From JASJAR01 sp039198225 (GTDB lineage: Bacteria; Pseudomonadota; Alphaproteobacteria; Rhodobacterales; Rhodobacteraceae): 64,000 nt of DNA. Position numbers and translations under genes: made by a program. The notes below the pieces were generated by a model that did no database searches, was not told the DNA's origin, and saw nothing but the letters and a program-made list of their open reading frames with translations. The stretch covers positions 59,415-123,414 of the forward strand of contig JBCCTQ010000009.1 in the NCBI GenBank assembly GCA_039198225.1, written 5' to 3'. Of the stretch, positions 51,071 through 59,780 are shown one piece after another. Within the stretch, counting starts at the first letter, position 1; every line of letters starts with the position of its first letter.

Positions 51071-51841
51071 TTAACCTATCGCTTCGTGGGTGGCGGCGTC
51101 GTCCACCTCCGCTCCGCCAACGATCGAGGACACCACCTCGGTCATGTCGGTCTCACTCGTTGTGAGATTGGCCGCTGCCCGGCCGTGATTGAGAACGACG
51201 ATGCGGTCCGTCACCGACAAGACATCATTCAAGCGATGCGAGATCAGTATTACCCCGATCCCCTCCGACTTGAGTTGGCGGATGAGATTGAGCACGCTCT
51301 GGACTTCGCGCACTGCGAGGGCCGCGGTGGGCTCATCCATGATGACAAGCTGAGGGTCAAAGGTCAGGGCCCGTGCAATGGCGACCGATTGCTGCTGCCC
51401 GCCCGAAAAGGAGCCGACGGGCCGGTTGATGGCCGGTAGGCGCGCGCCCAGCCGGTCGATCATCGCCTGGGCCTCTCGCCGCATCCGGGCCCGATCGACA
51501 AAGCTCATGCCGAGGATCTTCCGCTGGGGCTCCCGGCCAAGAAAGATATTGGCCGAGACATCCTGCTGCCTGGCAAGGGCGAGGTCCTGGTAGATCATCT
51601 CAATGCCCATGCGTCGGCGTTCCCCGGGCGAATGGTGGAGGATGCTCTCGCCATTGAGTTCGATCTCGCCGGTATCGGCCGTGTACATGCCCGTGACGAT
51701 CTTCATCAGCGTCGACTTGCCCGCGCCGTTGTCGCCAACAAGGCCAATGACCTCGCCTTGGCCGACGCTCATGTCGACCCCGTGCAGGACGCTGACCGGC
51801 CCGAAGGATTTCGAGACATTTGCAACCCTGAGAAGGCTCAT
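51071..51841 (-). CDS. Sugar ABC importer ATPase, single domain
   Basis: 256-residue ATPase with Walker A GDNGAGKST, signature FSGGQQQSVAIARAL and Walker B LVIMDEPTAALAV. It is a one-domain ribose/xylose-type protein, unlike the double-domain RbsA form, so it probably works as a homodimer. The ATG at 51841 overlaps the permease stop (ATGA); an upstream extension to 51868 is not needed. Confidence 0.92.
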   Translation of the reverse strand: MSLLRVANVSKSFGPVSVLHGVDMSVGQGEVIGLVGDNGAGKSTLMKIVTGMYTADTGEIELNGESILHHSPGERRRMGIEMIYQDLALARQQDVSANIFLGREPQRKILGMSFVDRARMRREAQAMIDRLGARLPAINRPVGSFSGGQQQSVAIARALTFDPQLVIMDEPTAALAVREVQSVLNLIRQLKSEGIGVILISHRLNDVLSVTDRIVVLNHGRAAANLTTSETDMTEVVSSIVGGAEVDDAATHEAIG

Positions 51842-52845
51842 ACCCGGCTCTCCTTCCTGACCTGCCATTGGTCGATGAAGACCGCAAAGATGAGGACAGC
51901 GCCGATGGCCATCTGCTGATAGTAGCTTTGCACCGCCAAAAGGTTCAGGCCGTTCTGCAGGACCCCCATGATCAGGGCGCCGATCATTGTGCCGAGGATG
52001 GAGGCACGGCCGCCGAAAAGGTTCGTGCCACCGATAATGGCCGCTGTGATCGCCGTGAGCTCATAAGTAAGACCAGCCGTCGGGTCACCCGCATTCACCC
52101 GGGTCGCAAAAATGAGACCGGCCAGGCCCGCCAGCGCGCCCGACAACGTATAAAGCGAGAGCCGATGCCATTGCACGTTGATCCCTGCTGTAAGGGCGGC
52201 GTTTTCATTGTCGCCGATAGCCAAGGTGTGACGGCCGTAGCGTGTGTAGGCCAAGAGAATATGCATCGCGATCGCGGTACCGATAAAGATATAAACCGGC
52301 ATGGGTACGCCAAAGGGGCGGCCCTGTCCGAGATAGACCATCGTGGACGGCAGCCCGTAGATCGCCGCACCGTTGTTAATGACCAGCGCCAAACCGCGCG
52401 CGATCCCCAACATGCCGAGAGTGACAATGAAGGCGGGAACAAAGGCCCGGGTGATGATGAGCCCGTTCACCGCACCCGCCGCAGCCCCGGCGCCAATAGT
52501 GGCGAGCACCGCAAGACCGGTGGGCAACCCGGCATGGACCGCCACCCAGGCGCCAACAACACCCGAAAGCCCCATGACCGAGCCAAGCGAGAGATCGAGA
52601 CCGCCCGCCCCCAGAACAAAGGTTGCGGCGATGGCGAGCACACCGATCGTGGCGGTCGCCAGAAGGATGTTCATAAAATTGCTGACCGAAAGAAAGAACG
52701 GGCTCAGCACAGCCATGATGGCGCAGAGCGCGAGCAGTACGACCAGGCTCTCGAGGCGAACATGGAAGCGCTCGATCGCGCCAGATTGAACCCTGGCCCA
52801 AATGTTCGGGTTCGATTTCAACGGTCCGGAATCGGATGTGGTCAT
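51838..52845 (-). CDS. Sugar ABC importer permease (RbsC family)
   Basis: 335-residue permease with about eight to ten membrane segments. GAGGLDLSLGSVMGLSGVVGAW and TALTAGINVQWHRLSLYTLSGALAGLAGLI are RbsC/XylH family hallmarks. The ATG at 52845 has GGAGG ten bases upstream; another ATG at the far upstream end is less likely. Separated from the binding-protein gene by 97 bases that contain a perfect hairpin. Confidence 0.93.
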   Translation of the reverse strand: MTTSDSGPLKSNPNIWARVQSGAIERFHVRLESLVVLLALCAIMAVLSPFFLSVSNFMNILLATATIGVLAIAATFVLGAGGLDLSLGSVMGLSGVVGAWVAVHAGLPTGLAVLATIGAGAAAGAVNGLIITRAFVPAFIVTLGMLGIARGLALVINNGAAIYGLPSTMVYLGQGRPFGVPMPVYIFIGTAIAMHILLAYTRYGRHTLAIGDNENAALTAGINVQWHRLSLYTLSGALAGLAGLIFATRVNAGDPTAGLTYELTAITAAIIGGTNLFGGRASILGTMIGALIMGVLQNGLNLLAVQSYYQQMAIGAVLIFAVFIDQWQVRKESRV

Positions 52846-52907
52846 CGGTATTTGGCCTCCGGCCATGGGGGCTCAGGCCATTGGCAAGACCCGCGCGCAA
52901 TCGTTGC

Positions 52908-52935
52908 GTCGGCAGGGCTCGAGAACCCTGCCGAC
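52908..52935 (-). other. Perfect 10-bp intercistronic hairpin after the binding-protein gene
   Basis: GTCGGCAGGG and CCCTGCCGAC around an eight-base loop, seven bases past the binding-protein stop codon, without a T-run. Such hairpins in ABC operons commonly stabilise the upstream binding-protein message and reduce expression of the membrane genes. Confidence 0.7.
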
Positions 52936-52942
52936 AGCAGTG

Positions 52943-53917
52943 TCACTTGACGAATTCAAGCAATGGTTCGGAGCCCGCGTCCATCACTTCCTTCGTCAAA
53001 ACAAGGGTCGGTACGATGATCTCTTTTTCAACCGTGCCACCATCGGCCGCGACCATCACGTTTTCAACGGCCTGCTTGCCCACAAGATAAGGCAATTGCG
53101 CCACCGATGCTGTCAGCCGGCCTTCGTTGATTGACCGAACCGCATCGGAATTGCCGTCGACCCCTACGATGACCACATCGCCGCCCTTGCCGGCCGCGAA
53201 CACACTCTCGACCGCGCCGAGCGCCATCCCGTCATTGGCCGCAAAAATTGCAACGAGGTCCGGGTTCCGGGTCAGGATATCATTGGTGATGTTGGCCGCT
53301 TTGCCGCGGTCCCAATCGCCCGGCAGCGAGGCCACGATCTCAAGTCCGGGTGCGAGTTCAGCAAGTTTGTCGGCAAAGCCTTGGGCCCGCTTCTGCCCGG
53401 TGATGTTGCCGGACAAGCCCTCGATCACCAAAACCGGCCCCGAGGTATCTGCCCCAACCTGCTCGACGACGTATTCGGCGCCTTGGGCGCCCGCGAGAAC
53501 GTTATCGGACCCGATCCGGAACGTGATCTCGATCCCCTCTGCATCAAGGATCGACTGATCAAGGTTTCCATCGAGGTCAACGACCTTGATCCCGGCCTCC
53601 TGCGCGGCCTTGAGGCAAGGTAGGAGGTTTGTCGAGTTGATAGCCGCGGTGATCATCGCAACCGGTTGGCGCTCAAGCATTGTGTTGCAGACATTGAGTT
53701 GCGGTTCGGCCGCCTGATCGCTTTCGACCGCCTGCAGGAAGTAATCAACGCCGGCTTCCTTGGCGCCGTCTTCGACGCCTTGGCCCATCGCGCCCCAGAA
53801 CGGATTGGCGAGCGTCTTCATCAAAACACCGTATTGACCATCGGCCATAGCTGGCGCGGCGCACAGCAGCGCTGAGAATGCTGCACCAAGCGTCAGAGTA
53901 CGTGTCAATTTCGTCAT
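52943..53917 (-). CDS. Sugar ABC importer periplasmic binding protein
   Basis: 324-residue ribose-type (Peripla_BP_4) protein. Signal peptide 1-25 ending APAMA. Mature segments KTLANPFWGAMGQGVEDGAKEAGV, then ITAAINSTNLLPCLKAAQEAGIKVVDLDGN and AIFAANDGMALGAVESV, are the usual hinge and ligand regions. Starts 24 bases after the LacI gene with a strong AGGAGGAGG site, so it should be highly translated. Confidence 0.94.
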   Translation of the reverse strand: MTKLTRTLTLGAAFSALLCAAPAMADGQYGVLMKTLANPFWGAMGQGVEDGAKEAGVDYFLQAVESDQAAEPQLNVCNTMLERQPVAMITAAINSTNLLPCLKAAQEAGIKVVDLDGNLDQSILDAEGIEITFRIGSDNVLAGAQGAEYVVEQVGADTSGPVLVIEGLSGNITGQKRAQGFADKLAELAPGLEIVASLPGDWDRGKAANITNDILTRNPDLVAIFAANDGMALGAVESVFAAGKGGDVVIVGVDGNSDAVRSINEGRLTASVAQLPYLVGKQAVENVMVAADGGTVEKEIIVPTLVLTKEVMDAGSEPLLEFVK

Positions 53918-53940
53918 AAGTTCCTCCTCCTGAACTAAAG

Positions 53941-55020
53941 TTAGGGTGACCCACTGCTCCTTTGGGACTGGTGGGGTGGTTCTTCATTGCTCTGGCCCGC
54001 TGATTGACGAATGAGCAGACTGCAAGGCTCGAGGTTCTGGACCGGGAATCCCGTGCTTTCGCCCTCAACCCGCGCAAGTAAGGCGCGCATCGTGCAGGCT
54101 GCGATTGCTTCTACGGGTTGGGCCACCGCGGTGATCGAAGGCCAGGTTGTTTGCATCCAATCCGCGTCGTCAAAGCCGACCAGCGAGATATCCTCGGGAA
54201 TGCGCAGCCCCAATCTTCTGATCTCAGACAAGACAAGGAGAGTTGAGTGCTGGGACAGCGAAAACACGGCGGTCGGCCGGTGGTCCCCCTGGCGCTCCTC
54301 CAGATATACCCGAACCGCATCCCGCTGGGTCTGGAGCGGCTCATCGGACAGGAGATGGTCAAGTGTAACGGTTGGGTCGAGCGCGCGCGCGCGCTCCTCA
54401 AACCCGTCAAGCCGGGTGCGAACGGCCTTCGAGATTTGGGTCGCGCCGTGCAAGAGAATATGCCGGTGTCCCTCCCCGATCAAAAGATCGGCGACAGAGG
54501 CCGCGGCCGAAAAATTATCAGCCGCAACCGTATCGAAACGCTCATCCGCCGACACCCTGTCGACCAAGACCGCCTTCATACCGAGATCATTCAGCCGAGT
54601 GGCCCCTGACCCGCGCTCGGACCGGACGGGAACAAGAATGCACCCCGCGACACGCCAGTCGTTCATCCGAGCGACCAGATCGGTTTCGCGCTCTTCGCTC
54701 TCACGCGACGACGCGAGTATCATGTGATAGCCCGCGCCTTCCGCGAGGCTTTCAAGTTCGGTCACCAGCTTGCCGAAAAAAGGGCTCTCTAGATCGGGCA
54801 CGACGGCACCGATGATGCGTCTCTGCTCGCCGCGCAAACCCGATGCGACCGGGTCAATTCGGTAGTCGAGATCCACTACCGCTCGGTGCACGCGATCGGC
54901 GTTGTCCGACCGTACCGTCGTCACGCCGCGAAGCACTTTCGACACCGTAGCCGCAGACACGCCCGCCGCCCTGGCAACATCGTGGATCGTCGCGCGCCGG
55001 ATCCTTTCATCTGGCCGCAT
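53941..55020 (-). CDS. LacI-family transcriptional repressor
   Basis: 359-residue LacI regulator. The N-terminal helix-turn-helix reads ATIHDVARAAGVSAATVSKVLRG, followed by a periplasmic-binding-like effector domain (about residues 70-335). An apparent upstream extension to 55170 would run across the operators and is rejected; the ATG at 55020 gives the normal N-terminus. First gene of the sugar operon and divergent from a hydroxyacid dehydrogenase gene, with two operators in between. Confidence 0.94.
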   Translation of the reverse strand: MRPDERIRRATIHDVARAAGVSAATVSKVLRGVTTVRSDNADRVHRAVVDLDYRIDPVASGLRGEQRRIIGAVVPDLESPFFGKLVTELESLAEGAGYHMILASSRESEERETDLVARMNDWRVAGCILVPVRSERGSGATRLNDLGMKAVLVDRVSADERFDTVAADNFSAAASVADLLIGEGHRHILLHGATQISKAVRTRLDGFEERARALDPTVTLDHLLSDEPLQTQRDAVRVYLEERQGDHRPTAVFSLSQHSTLLVLSEIRRLGLRIPEDISLVGFDDADWMQTTWPSITAVAQPVEAIAACTMRALLARVEGESTGFPVQNLEPCSLLIRQSAGQSNEEPPHQSQRSSGSP

Positions 55021-55058
55021 TAATTTTCCCCAGCCTCTTAATCGGGCCTCGAATCGAA

Positions 55059-55097
55059 GGATAAATCGGTTTATCCTGCAAGTAAATCGATCTATCC
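55059..55097. promoter_or_regulatory. Two LacI-type operators, centres 21 bp apart
   Basis: Operator 1 (55059-55076) reads GGATAAATCGGTTTATCC, symmetric around a central CG except at one position pair. Operator 2 (55080-55097) shares the core TAAATCGATCTATCC with the same central CG and a weaker left arm. Centres at 55067/68 and 55088/89 are two helical turns apart. They lie between the divergent LacI and dehydrogenase starts, so both directions are likely controlled. Confidence 0.82.
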
Positions 55098-55108
55098 GAG
55101 GGTATTTG

Positions 55109-56140
55109 ATGACGGCAGAGCCAAGGCCACTGGTGATATGCGCTCCGGAACCGCGCAGCCTCGATCTCATTTTCGAGCCTGAAAAACTGTCCGATCTGCG
55201 AGAACGCTACAGGCTGGTTGAAACCGATGCCGGATCTGTCGGCCAACTGGGTGGCGACGTGCTGGCCGGCGCGCGCTATGTTCTTGGCCAGCCGCCGCTC
55301 TCTTCGGAAACTTTGGCCAAGATGGTCTCTCTGAAGGCAATCCTGAACGTCGAATCCAACCTCTTGGACAACATGCCCTATGACGAGGTGTTTGCTCGGG
55401 GCATCCATGTCCTGACGACGGGCGCGGTCTTTGCTGTTCCGGTCGCAGAAATCGGCCTTGGGTTTGCATTGGACCTCGCGCGCCAGATTACTCAATCGGA
55501 CGGTGATTTCCGGGCTGGAAAGGAACGATGGGGTAGCGATGGAAACGAGTCCGCGCGGCTTTTGACCGGCACCAACGTTGGCATAATCGGATTTGGTGAT
55601 CTGGGCCGGTCACTCAACCGATTGCTGGAGGGGTTTCGCTGTAACGTATTTGTACATGACCCCTGGCTTCCGCCATCGATCCTGAGCGATCACCGGGTCA
55701 GACCCGCCAGCCTCGCGGATGTCTTGGCGAAGTGCGACTTTGTATTTGTTCTGGCCGCTGTGACGTCTGAGAACAGCGGTTTCATTGGAAAGCGGGAATT
55801 TGCGGCGATGAAACCGAAGGCGGCGTTCATTCTCTTGAGCAGAGCAGATGTCGTTGATTTCGACGCGATGCTCGACGCCGTGGAGCAAGGCCAGATCGTT
55901 GCAGCCTCAGACGTATGGCCAGATGAGCCGTTGCCGGCAGACCACCGCGCCCGGTCGCTTCCGGGTCTCCTGCTCTCAGCACATCGCGCCGGCGCGATCG
56001 ATGTCGCGTTCAAGCAGATGGGCGACATGGTCTTGGAAGATATGGCGCTGATGGATGCCGGTCTGCCGCCCATGCGTTGTAAGAGAGCCGAGAGAGAAAC
56101 CGCTGGAAGAATGCGGTCAAAACCGGTGGACACCAACTAA
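55109..56140 (+). CDS. D-isomer-specific 2-hydroxyacid dehydrogenase
   Basis: 343-residue NAD-dependent dehydrogenase. The Rossmann motif VGIIGFGDLG is followed by the catalytic set: Arg in LSRADVVDF, Glu in DVWPDEPLP and His in SAHRAGA. GAGGG precedes the ATG at 55109; the longer opening from 54902 overlaps the LacI gene and is rejected. Control by the LacI operators suggests it reduces or oxidises a sugar-acid intermediate of the imported sugar. Confidence 0.92.
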   Translation: MTAEPRPLVICAPEPRSLDLIFEPEKLSDLRERYRLVETDAGSVGQLGGDVLAGARYVLGQPPLSSETLAKMVSLKAILNVESNLLDNMPYDEVFARGIHVLTTGAVFAVPVAEIGLGFALDLARQITQSDGDFRAGKERWGSDGNESARLLTGTNVGIIGFGDLGRSLNRLLEGFRCNVFVHDPWLPPSILSDHRVRPASLADVLAKCDFVFVLAAVTSENSGFIGKREFAAMKPKAAFILLSRADVVDFDAMLDAVEQGQIVAASDVWPDEPLPADHRARSLPGLLLSAHRAGAIDVAFKQMGDMVLEDMALMDAGLPPMRCKRAERETAGRMRSKPVDTN

Positions 56141-56173
56141 GGCGGCAGTTTGGAGGCGTGAAACTCTGGCGTC

Positions 56174-56560
56174 TTATGTCATCGCAGCGGTTTGGCCTGC
56201 GAACCTAACCGAGAGCGAAAGGCTCCCTTCATTGACCAACCATCGGCGTAGAGTGTAGCTCCGCGCGCCGCGTACATGCATGGGATCTGCTTCGGCGAGC
56301 TCCCTCGCCTCGTCCATTGAAGCGGCACGGTAAATTATGAGCCCCATGCCTTCCATCTCCGCTCCGGCCTCATCGGAAACCGGTCCTGCGAGGAAGAGCG
56401 ACCCCTGCTCTTCCAGCTGCGCCTGGTAGGCCAGATGATCCGGCAAAGTCTCCTTGAGCTTGGTAGGATCGCCCCGCGGCGCCGACAAAACCATGTAGAG
56501 CTCAAAGGCCAATGCGCCCCGCGCTTTCGCTTCGGCTTTGTAGTCATCCCAAAGCGGCAT
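56174..56560 (-). CDS. YCII-family protein
   Basis: 128-residue protein with a YCII (ferredoxin-like alpha/beta) domain: LPDHLAYQAQLEEQGSLFLAG, then GLIIYRAASMDEARELAEADP. A GGAGGTGG site lies before the ATG. It is divergent from the FAH-hydrolase operon with an 83-base gap that holds a small palindrome TTTATCGGTAAA (56604-56615). YCII proteins in catabolic clusters are thought to be small lyases or dehalogenase-like enzymes; the activity here is unknown. Confidence 0.85.
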   Translation of the reverse strand: MPLWDDYKAEAKARGALAFELYMVLSAPRGDPTKLKETLPDHLAYQAQLEEQGSLFLAGPVSDEAGAEMEGMGLIIYRAASMDEARELAEADPMHVRGARSYTLRRWLVNEGSLSLSVRFAGQTAAMT

Positions 56561-56643
56561 GCCGCCACCTCCAAAAAATCGATTTTATTTGACGCTAGAA
56601 TTGTTTATCGGTAAAAACTAGGGCGTTCAACCGGGAGATTTTA

Positions 56644-57528
56644 ATGCGATTTTTGGTCGGAAATGCCCGCGACGGACAAAGCGTTTTTTTAGTATCGGGC
56701 GACCGGGCAACCAACGTGAGCGCAGCCCTCCCCGAGGTCGGAAAAGATCTCTCAGCATTGGTCGCCTCGCCTGAACTACAATCGAAGGCCGACGCTGCGG
56801 CAGAAGGCGCAGATACAATATCGGTCGACCAGATCACCCCGGCTCTGCCCATTGCCACCCCAGGAAAATTCATCTGCCTCGGCTTGAACTATGTCGAACA
56901 TATCAAGGAAGGCGGCTACGACATTCCCGACTATCCGGCGCTTTTCATGCGTGGTGTAAATTCGATTATGGCCGCAGGCGCTCCGATGGTGCGTCCAGGC
57001 TGCTCTGAAAAGCTCGATTATGAAGCCGAACTCCTGCTCATCATAGGCCGAGGGGGACGGCACATTTCCGAGGCTGACGCGTTGAACCACGTTTTTGGCT
57101 ACACCGTTTTCAACGATGGGTCCGTCCGTGATTACCAGCGGAAAACACACCAATGGACGCCAGGAAAGAACTTCGACGCCACGGGTGCAATCGGGCCCAT
57201 TGTGGTGACCCCCGATGAGCTACCGGAAGGTGCAAGCGGGCTCAAAATCGAAAGCCGCGTGGGCGATGAAATTCTTCAATCCTCGAACACTTCGAATATG
57301 ATCTGGGGGGCGGCCAAAACCATTTCGATCATTTCGGAATTCGCCACGCTCCAACCGGGCGATCATATCGCCCTTGGTACACCTCCGGGCGTAGGGCACG
57401 CGAAAAAGCCAAACCCCAGATGGCTGCGCCCAGGCGAGACAATTGACATCGAAATCGAAGGTATCGGGATTTGCTCAAATCCGGTTGTCGACGAAGTAAG
57501 CTCCGCGGACAAGACGGCGGCCGAATGA
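56644..57528 (+). CDS. Fumarylacetoacetate hydrolase-family protein
   Basis: 294-residue FAH-family enzyme. GKFICLGLNYVEHIKEGG is the entry signature; metal ligands are Glu127 and Glu129 (LDYEAELLLIIG) and Asp158 (FNDGSVRDYQ). The family includes acylpyruvases, oxaloacetate decarboxylases and ring-cleavage product hydratases or decarboxylases. With a ring-cleavage dioxygenase in the same unit it probably acts on a cleavage product. It overlaps the next gene (ATGA). Confidence 0.9.
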   Translation: MRFLVGNARDGQSVFLVSGDRATNVSAALPEVGKDLSALVASPELQSKADAAAEGADTISVDQITPALPIATPGKFICLGLNYVEHIKEGGYDIPDYPALFMRGVNSIMAAGAPMVRPGCSEKLDYEAELLLIIGRGGRHISEADALNHVFGYTVFNDGSVRDYQRKTHQWTPGKNFDATGAIGPIVVTPDELPEGASGLKIESRVGDEILQSSNTSNMIWGAAKTISIISEFATLQPGDHIALGTPPGVGHAKKPNPRWLRPGETIDIEIEGIGICSNPVVDEVSSADKTAAE

Positions 57529-58190
57529 TGTCCGATGCCGAAGCAACACTAGACACCCTTCGAAGCGGCGCGGCGGAGGCCGTTCGAGCACTGCGTGCCC
57601 GCAAGTCTGAACTAGATGCCGCCTCCATCGATCTGATCCTTCGCGACGCCCGGTCCCACTACGCATGGTCCGATCGGCCGGTCAGCGACGCCTTGTTGAA
57701 GTCGATCTTTGACATCGCGATCCAAGGCCCGACGAGCATGAATACCTGCCCGGCTCGCTTCTTGTTCGTTCGGAGCGAGGACGGAAAGAACCGCTTGGCG
57801 AAGGCGCTCAAACCCAAAAACGTGGAGAAAATGAAGGGCGCGCCGGTGACCGCTATTGTGGCTTGGGACCCGCTCTACTGGGAACGGCTTGACTTCCTGT
57901 TTCCGCACGAAGACCGAAAGCCACTCTTCGCGGGAAAGGCTGAGTATGCCCACGACACGGCCTACCGTAATTCAACTTTGCAGGGCGCGTATTTTATGAT
58001 CGCAGCCAGGGCCGTCGGCCTCGACGTAGGGGCAATGTCGGGATTTTCGAACGCCGCCGTAGACGAAGAGTTCTTTTCCGAAAGCGGCTGGAAGTCGAAC
58101 TTCCTCTGCAACATCGGCTATGCGGACGAAACGGCGCTTTTTCCCAAACTCCCCAGGTTTGAATTCGACGACGTTTGCGGGATTGTGTGA
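57525..58190 (+). CDS. Nitroreductase-family protein, RutE-like
   Basis: About 221 residues, FMN-dependent nitroreductase fold. It matches E. coli RutE (malonic semialdehyde reductase) closely: DARSHYAWSDRPVSDALL, GPTSMNTCPARFLFVRS, VTAIVAWDPLYWERL, YRNSTLQGAYFMIAARAVGL and LKSNFL-like SGWKSNFLCNIGYAD. No other rut gene is present, so it may reduce a semialdehyde or an activated C=C or nitro group of the aromatic pathway. Start at one of two adjacent ATG codons. Confidence 0.88.
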   Translation: MMSDAEATLDTLRSGAAEAVRALRARKSELDAASIDLILRDARSHYAWSDRPVSDALLKSIFDIAIQGPTSMNTCPARFLFVRSEDGKNRLAKALKPKNVEKMKGAPVTAIVAWDPLYWERLDFLFPHEDRKPLFAGKAEYAHDTAYRNSTLQGAYFMIAARAVGLDVGAMSGFSNAAVDEEFFSESGWKSNFLCNIGYADETALFPKLPRFEFDDVCGIV

Positions 58191-58196
58191 CGGGCG

Positions 58197-58652
58197 ATGG
58201 CTGTTCGGATCAAGACCGTTGTACAGCTCAAATTGGAAGCCGATTGCCCGAGCCATTCACTTGCCAGAATCTCGTTGAGGGATTTAGAGTTTGACGTGGA
58301 CGAACCAATGGAACGCGGCGGGACAAATTCTGGGCCAACACCCACGGAGACCGCGCTCGCCGCTCTTGCTGGATGTACTAATGTGATCGGCCACAAATGC
58401 GCCGAGAAACTTGGCCTCGATGTTGGGCATCTCAAAATCTCCATCGACGGCACATTTGATCGGCGCGGCGTGACACTTGCAGAAGAAGTTGATGTCCCGT
58501 TCGTCTCGATCGAACAAATCGTTCGATACGCCGGCGCTGCCTCGGAGGAGGAGGTCGCGCAACTGGCTTTAGAAGTCGAGAAATACTGCCCGCTCTCGAA
58601 ACTCTTTTCGGGCGCAGGAACCAAGCTGAGGACGACCTGGATCAGAGCTTAA
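58197..58652 (+). CDS. OsmC-family protein
   Basis: 151-residue OsmC/Ohr-fold protein: GPTPTETALAALAGCTNVIGHKCAEKLGLDV contains the cysteine of the core helix (AGCTN) and a second Cys (HKCAEK). Many members reduce organic hydroperoxides with such a pair; others are of unknown role. It follows the RutE-like gene by six bases and precedes the TRAP genes, so it belongs to this catabolic operon, perhaps for oxidative by-products. Confidence 0.87.
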   Translation: MAVRIKTVVQLKLEADCPSHSLARISLRDLEFDVDEPMERGGTNSGPTPTETALAALAGCTNVIGHKCAEKLGLDVGHLKISIDGTFDRRGVTLAEEVDVPFVSIEQIVRYAGAASEEEVAQLALEVEKYCPLSKLFSGAGTKLRTTWIRA

Positions 58653-58682
58653 TCCGAGACAATCATGCTAGGGAGGAACAGA

Positions 58683-59771
58683 ATGATTGGACAATTTACA
58701 CGTCGCACATTGCTCGCGGCGCTTATGGCGGGGGCGGCGGCAGTTCCAGCTGCAGCCGCAGAGACCATCAAAGCAGTCGTGATCGACGGCTATCCCGCAA
58801 GAGCCCTTTGGGTAAAGGAATTTACCAACTTCTTCATCCCCGAGGTTGACCGCCGATTGGCAGAGACCGGCAACTTCCAAATGGAGTGGCAGGAGAGCTA
58901 CGGTGGAACAATCGTTAAACCGAAAGGCGTTCTGGAAGGTGTGAAGCTCGGCCTTGGCGATATCGGGATCGTGACGACCATTTTCCACAATTCCAAACTC
59001 CCGAGCCAAGCCATTTCCGCCGCCACCCCGTTTGTCGCGCCGGACGCACGCGCGGTGGCAAAAGCCGTCGATGAGATCGCTAAAGAATTCCCCGCGATGC
59101 AGGCGGAATTCGAAAAGCAAAACCAAGTCTACTTGGCCACGGGCGTTGTGCTCGACACGTACCAAGTCTTCGGGAAAGCGCCGATCAATTCGATCTCAGA
59201 TATGGAAGGCAAAAAAATTGCCGGCGCCGGAATGAACCTACGGTATCTCGAAGGAATTGACGGCGCCGCCGGTGTTCGGGGTGGCCTTACCGATTTTTAC
59301 AATATGCTCCAGACCGGCCTCGTCGACGATGCGATGCTCTGGCCTGAAGCCGCAACGACTTTCAAAATCGCCGAAGTCGCACCTTACATGCTTCGGGCCG
59401 ATCTCGGGGCGGTTAACTCAAAGACGATCACCGTCAACAAGGATTACTGGGATGGTCTTCCTGACGAGGTGAAATCGGTACTTCAGGAAGTGGCCGTGGA
59501 TTACCGTGACCATGTGGCGGGGATTGCCATGGACCGAGCGGAAGCAAGCCGCGAAGCCTATGTCGCCGCGGGTGGCACCATTGTGGAGATGGATCCCGCT
59601 GAGCGGGCCGCCTGGGCTGCCGCCATGCCAAATATCGCCGCTGAATGGGCGAAGGGCCTCGACGATGCCGGCCAGCCAGGTTCTGAAATGCTCAAAGCCT
59701 ATATGGGTAAACTTCGCGATGCCGGTTACGAACCCGTCCGGGACTGGGCCGCGGAGATGGTTACGAACTGA
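58683..59771 (+). CDS. TRAP transporter substrate-binding protein (DctP type)
   Basis: 362-residue exported binding protein. Signal peptide begins MIGQFTRRTLLAALMAGAAA and ends AAAAE; RR is present, so Tat export is possible. GGGAGGA precedes the ATG at 58683, which is preferred to the ATG six codons earlier that overlaps this site. DctP features include the ARALWVKEFTNFFIPEV region and SDMEGKKIAGAGMNLRYLEG, close to the conserved Arg loop. The nearby dioxygenase suggests an aromatic or related carboxylate ligand. Confidence 0.92.
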   Translation: MIGQFTRRTLLAALMAGAAAVPAAAAETIKAVVIDGYPARALWVKEFTNFFIPEVDRRLAETGNFQMEWQESYGGTIVKPKGVLEGVKLGLGDIGIVTTIFHNSKLPSQAISAATPFVAPDARAVAKAVDEIAKEFPAMQAEFEKQNQVYLATGVVLDTYQVFGKAPINSISDMEGKKIAGAGMNLRYLEGIDGAAGVRGGLTDFYNMLQTGLVDDAMLWPEAATTFKIAEVAPYMLRADLGAVNSKTITVNKDYWDGLPDEVKSVLQEVAVDYRDHVAGIAMDRAEASREAYVAAGGTIVEMDPAERAAWAAAMPNIAAEWAKGLDDAGQPGSEMLKAYMGKLRDAGYEPVRDWAAEMVTN

Positions 59772-59780
59772 GCCACCCCA

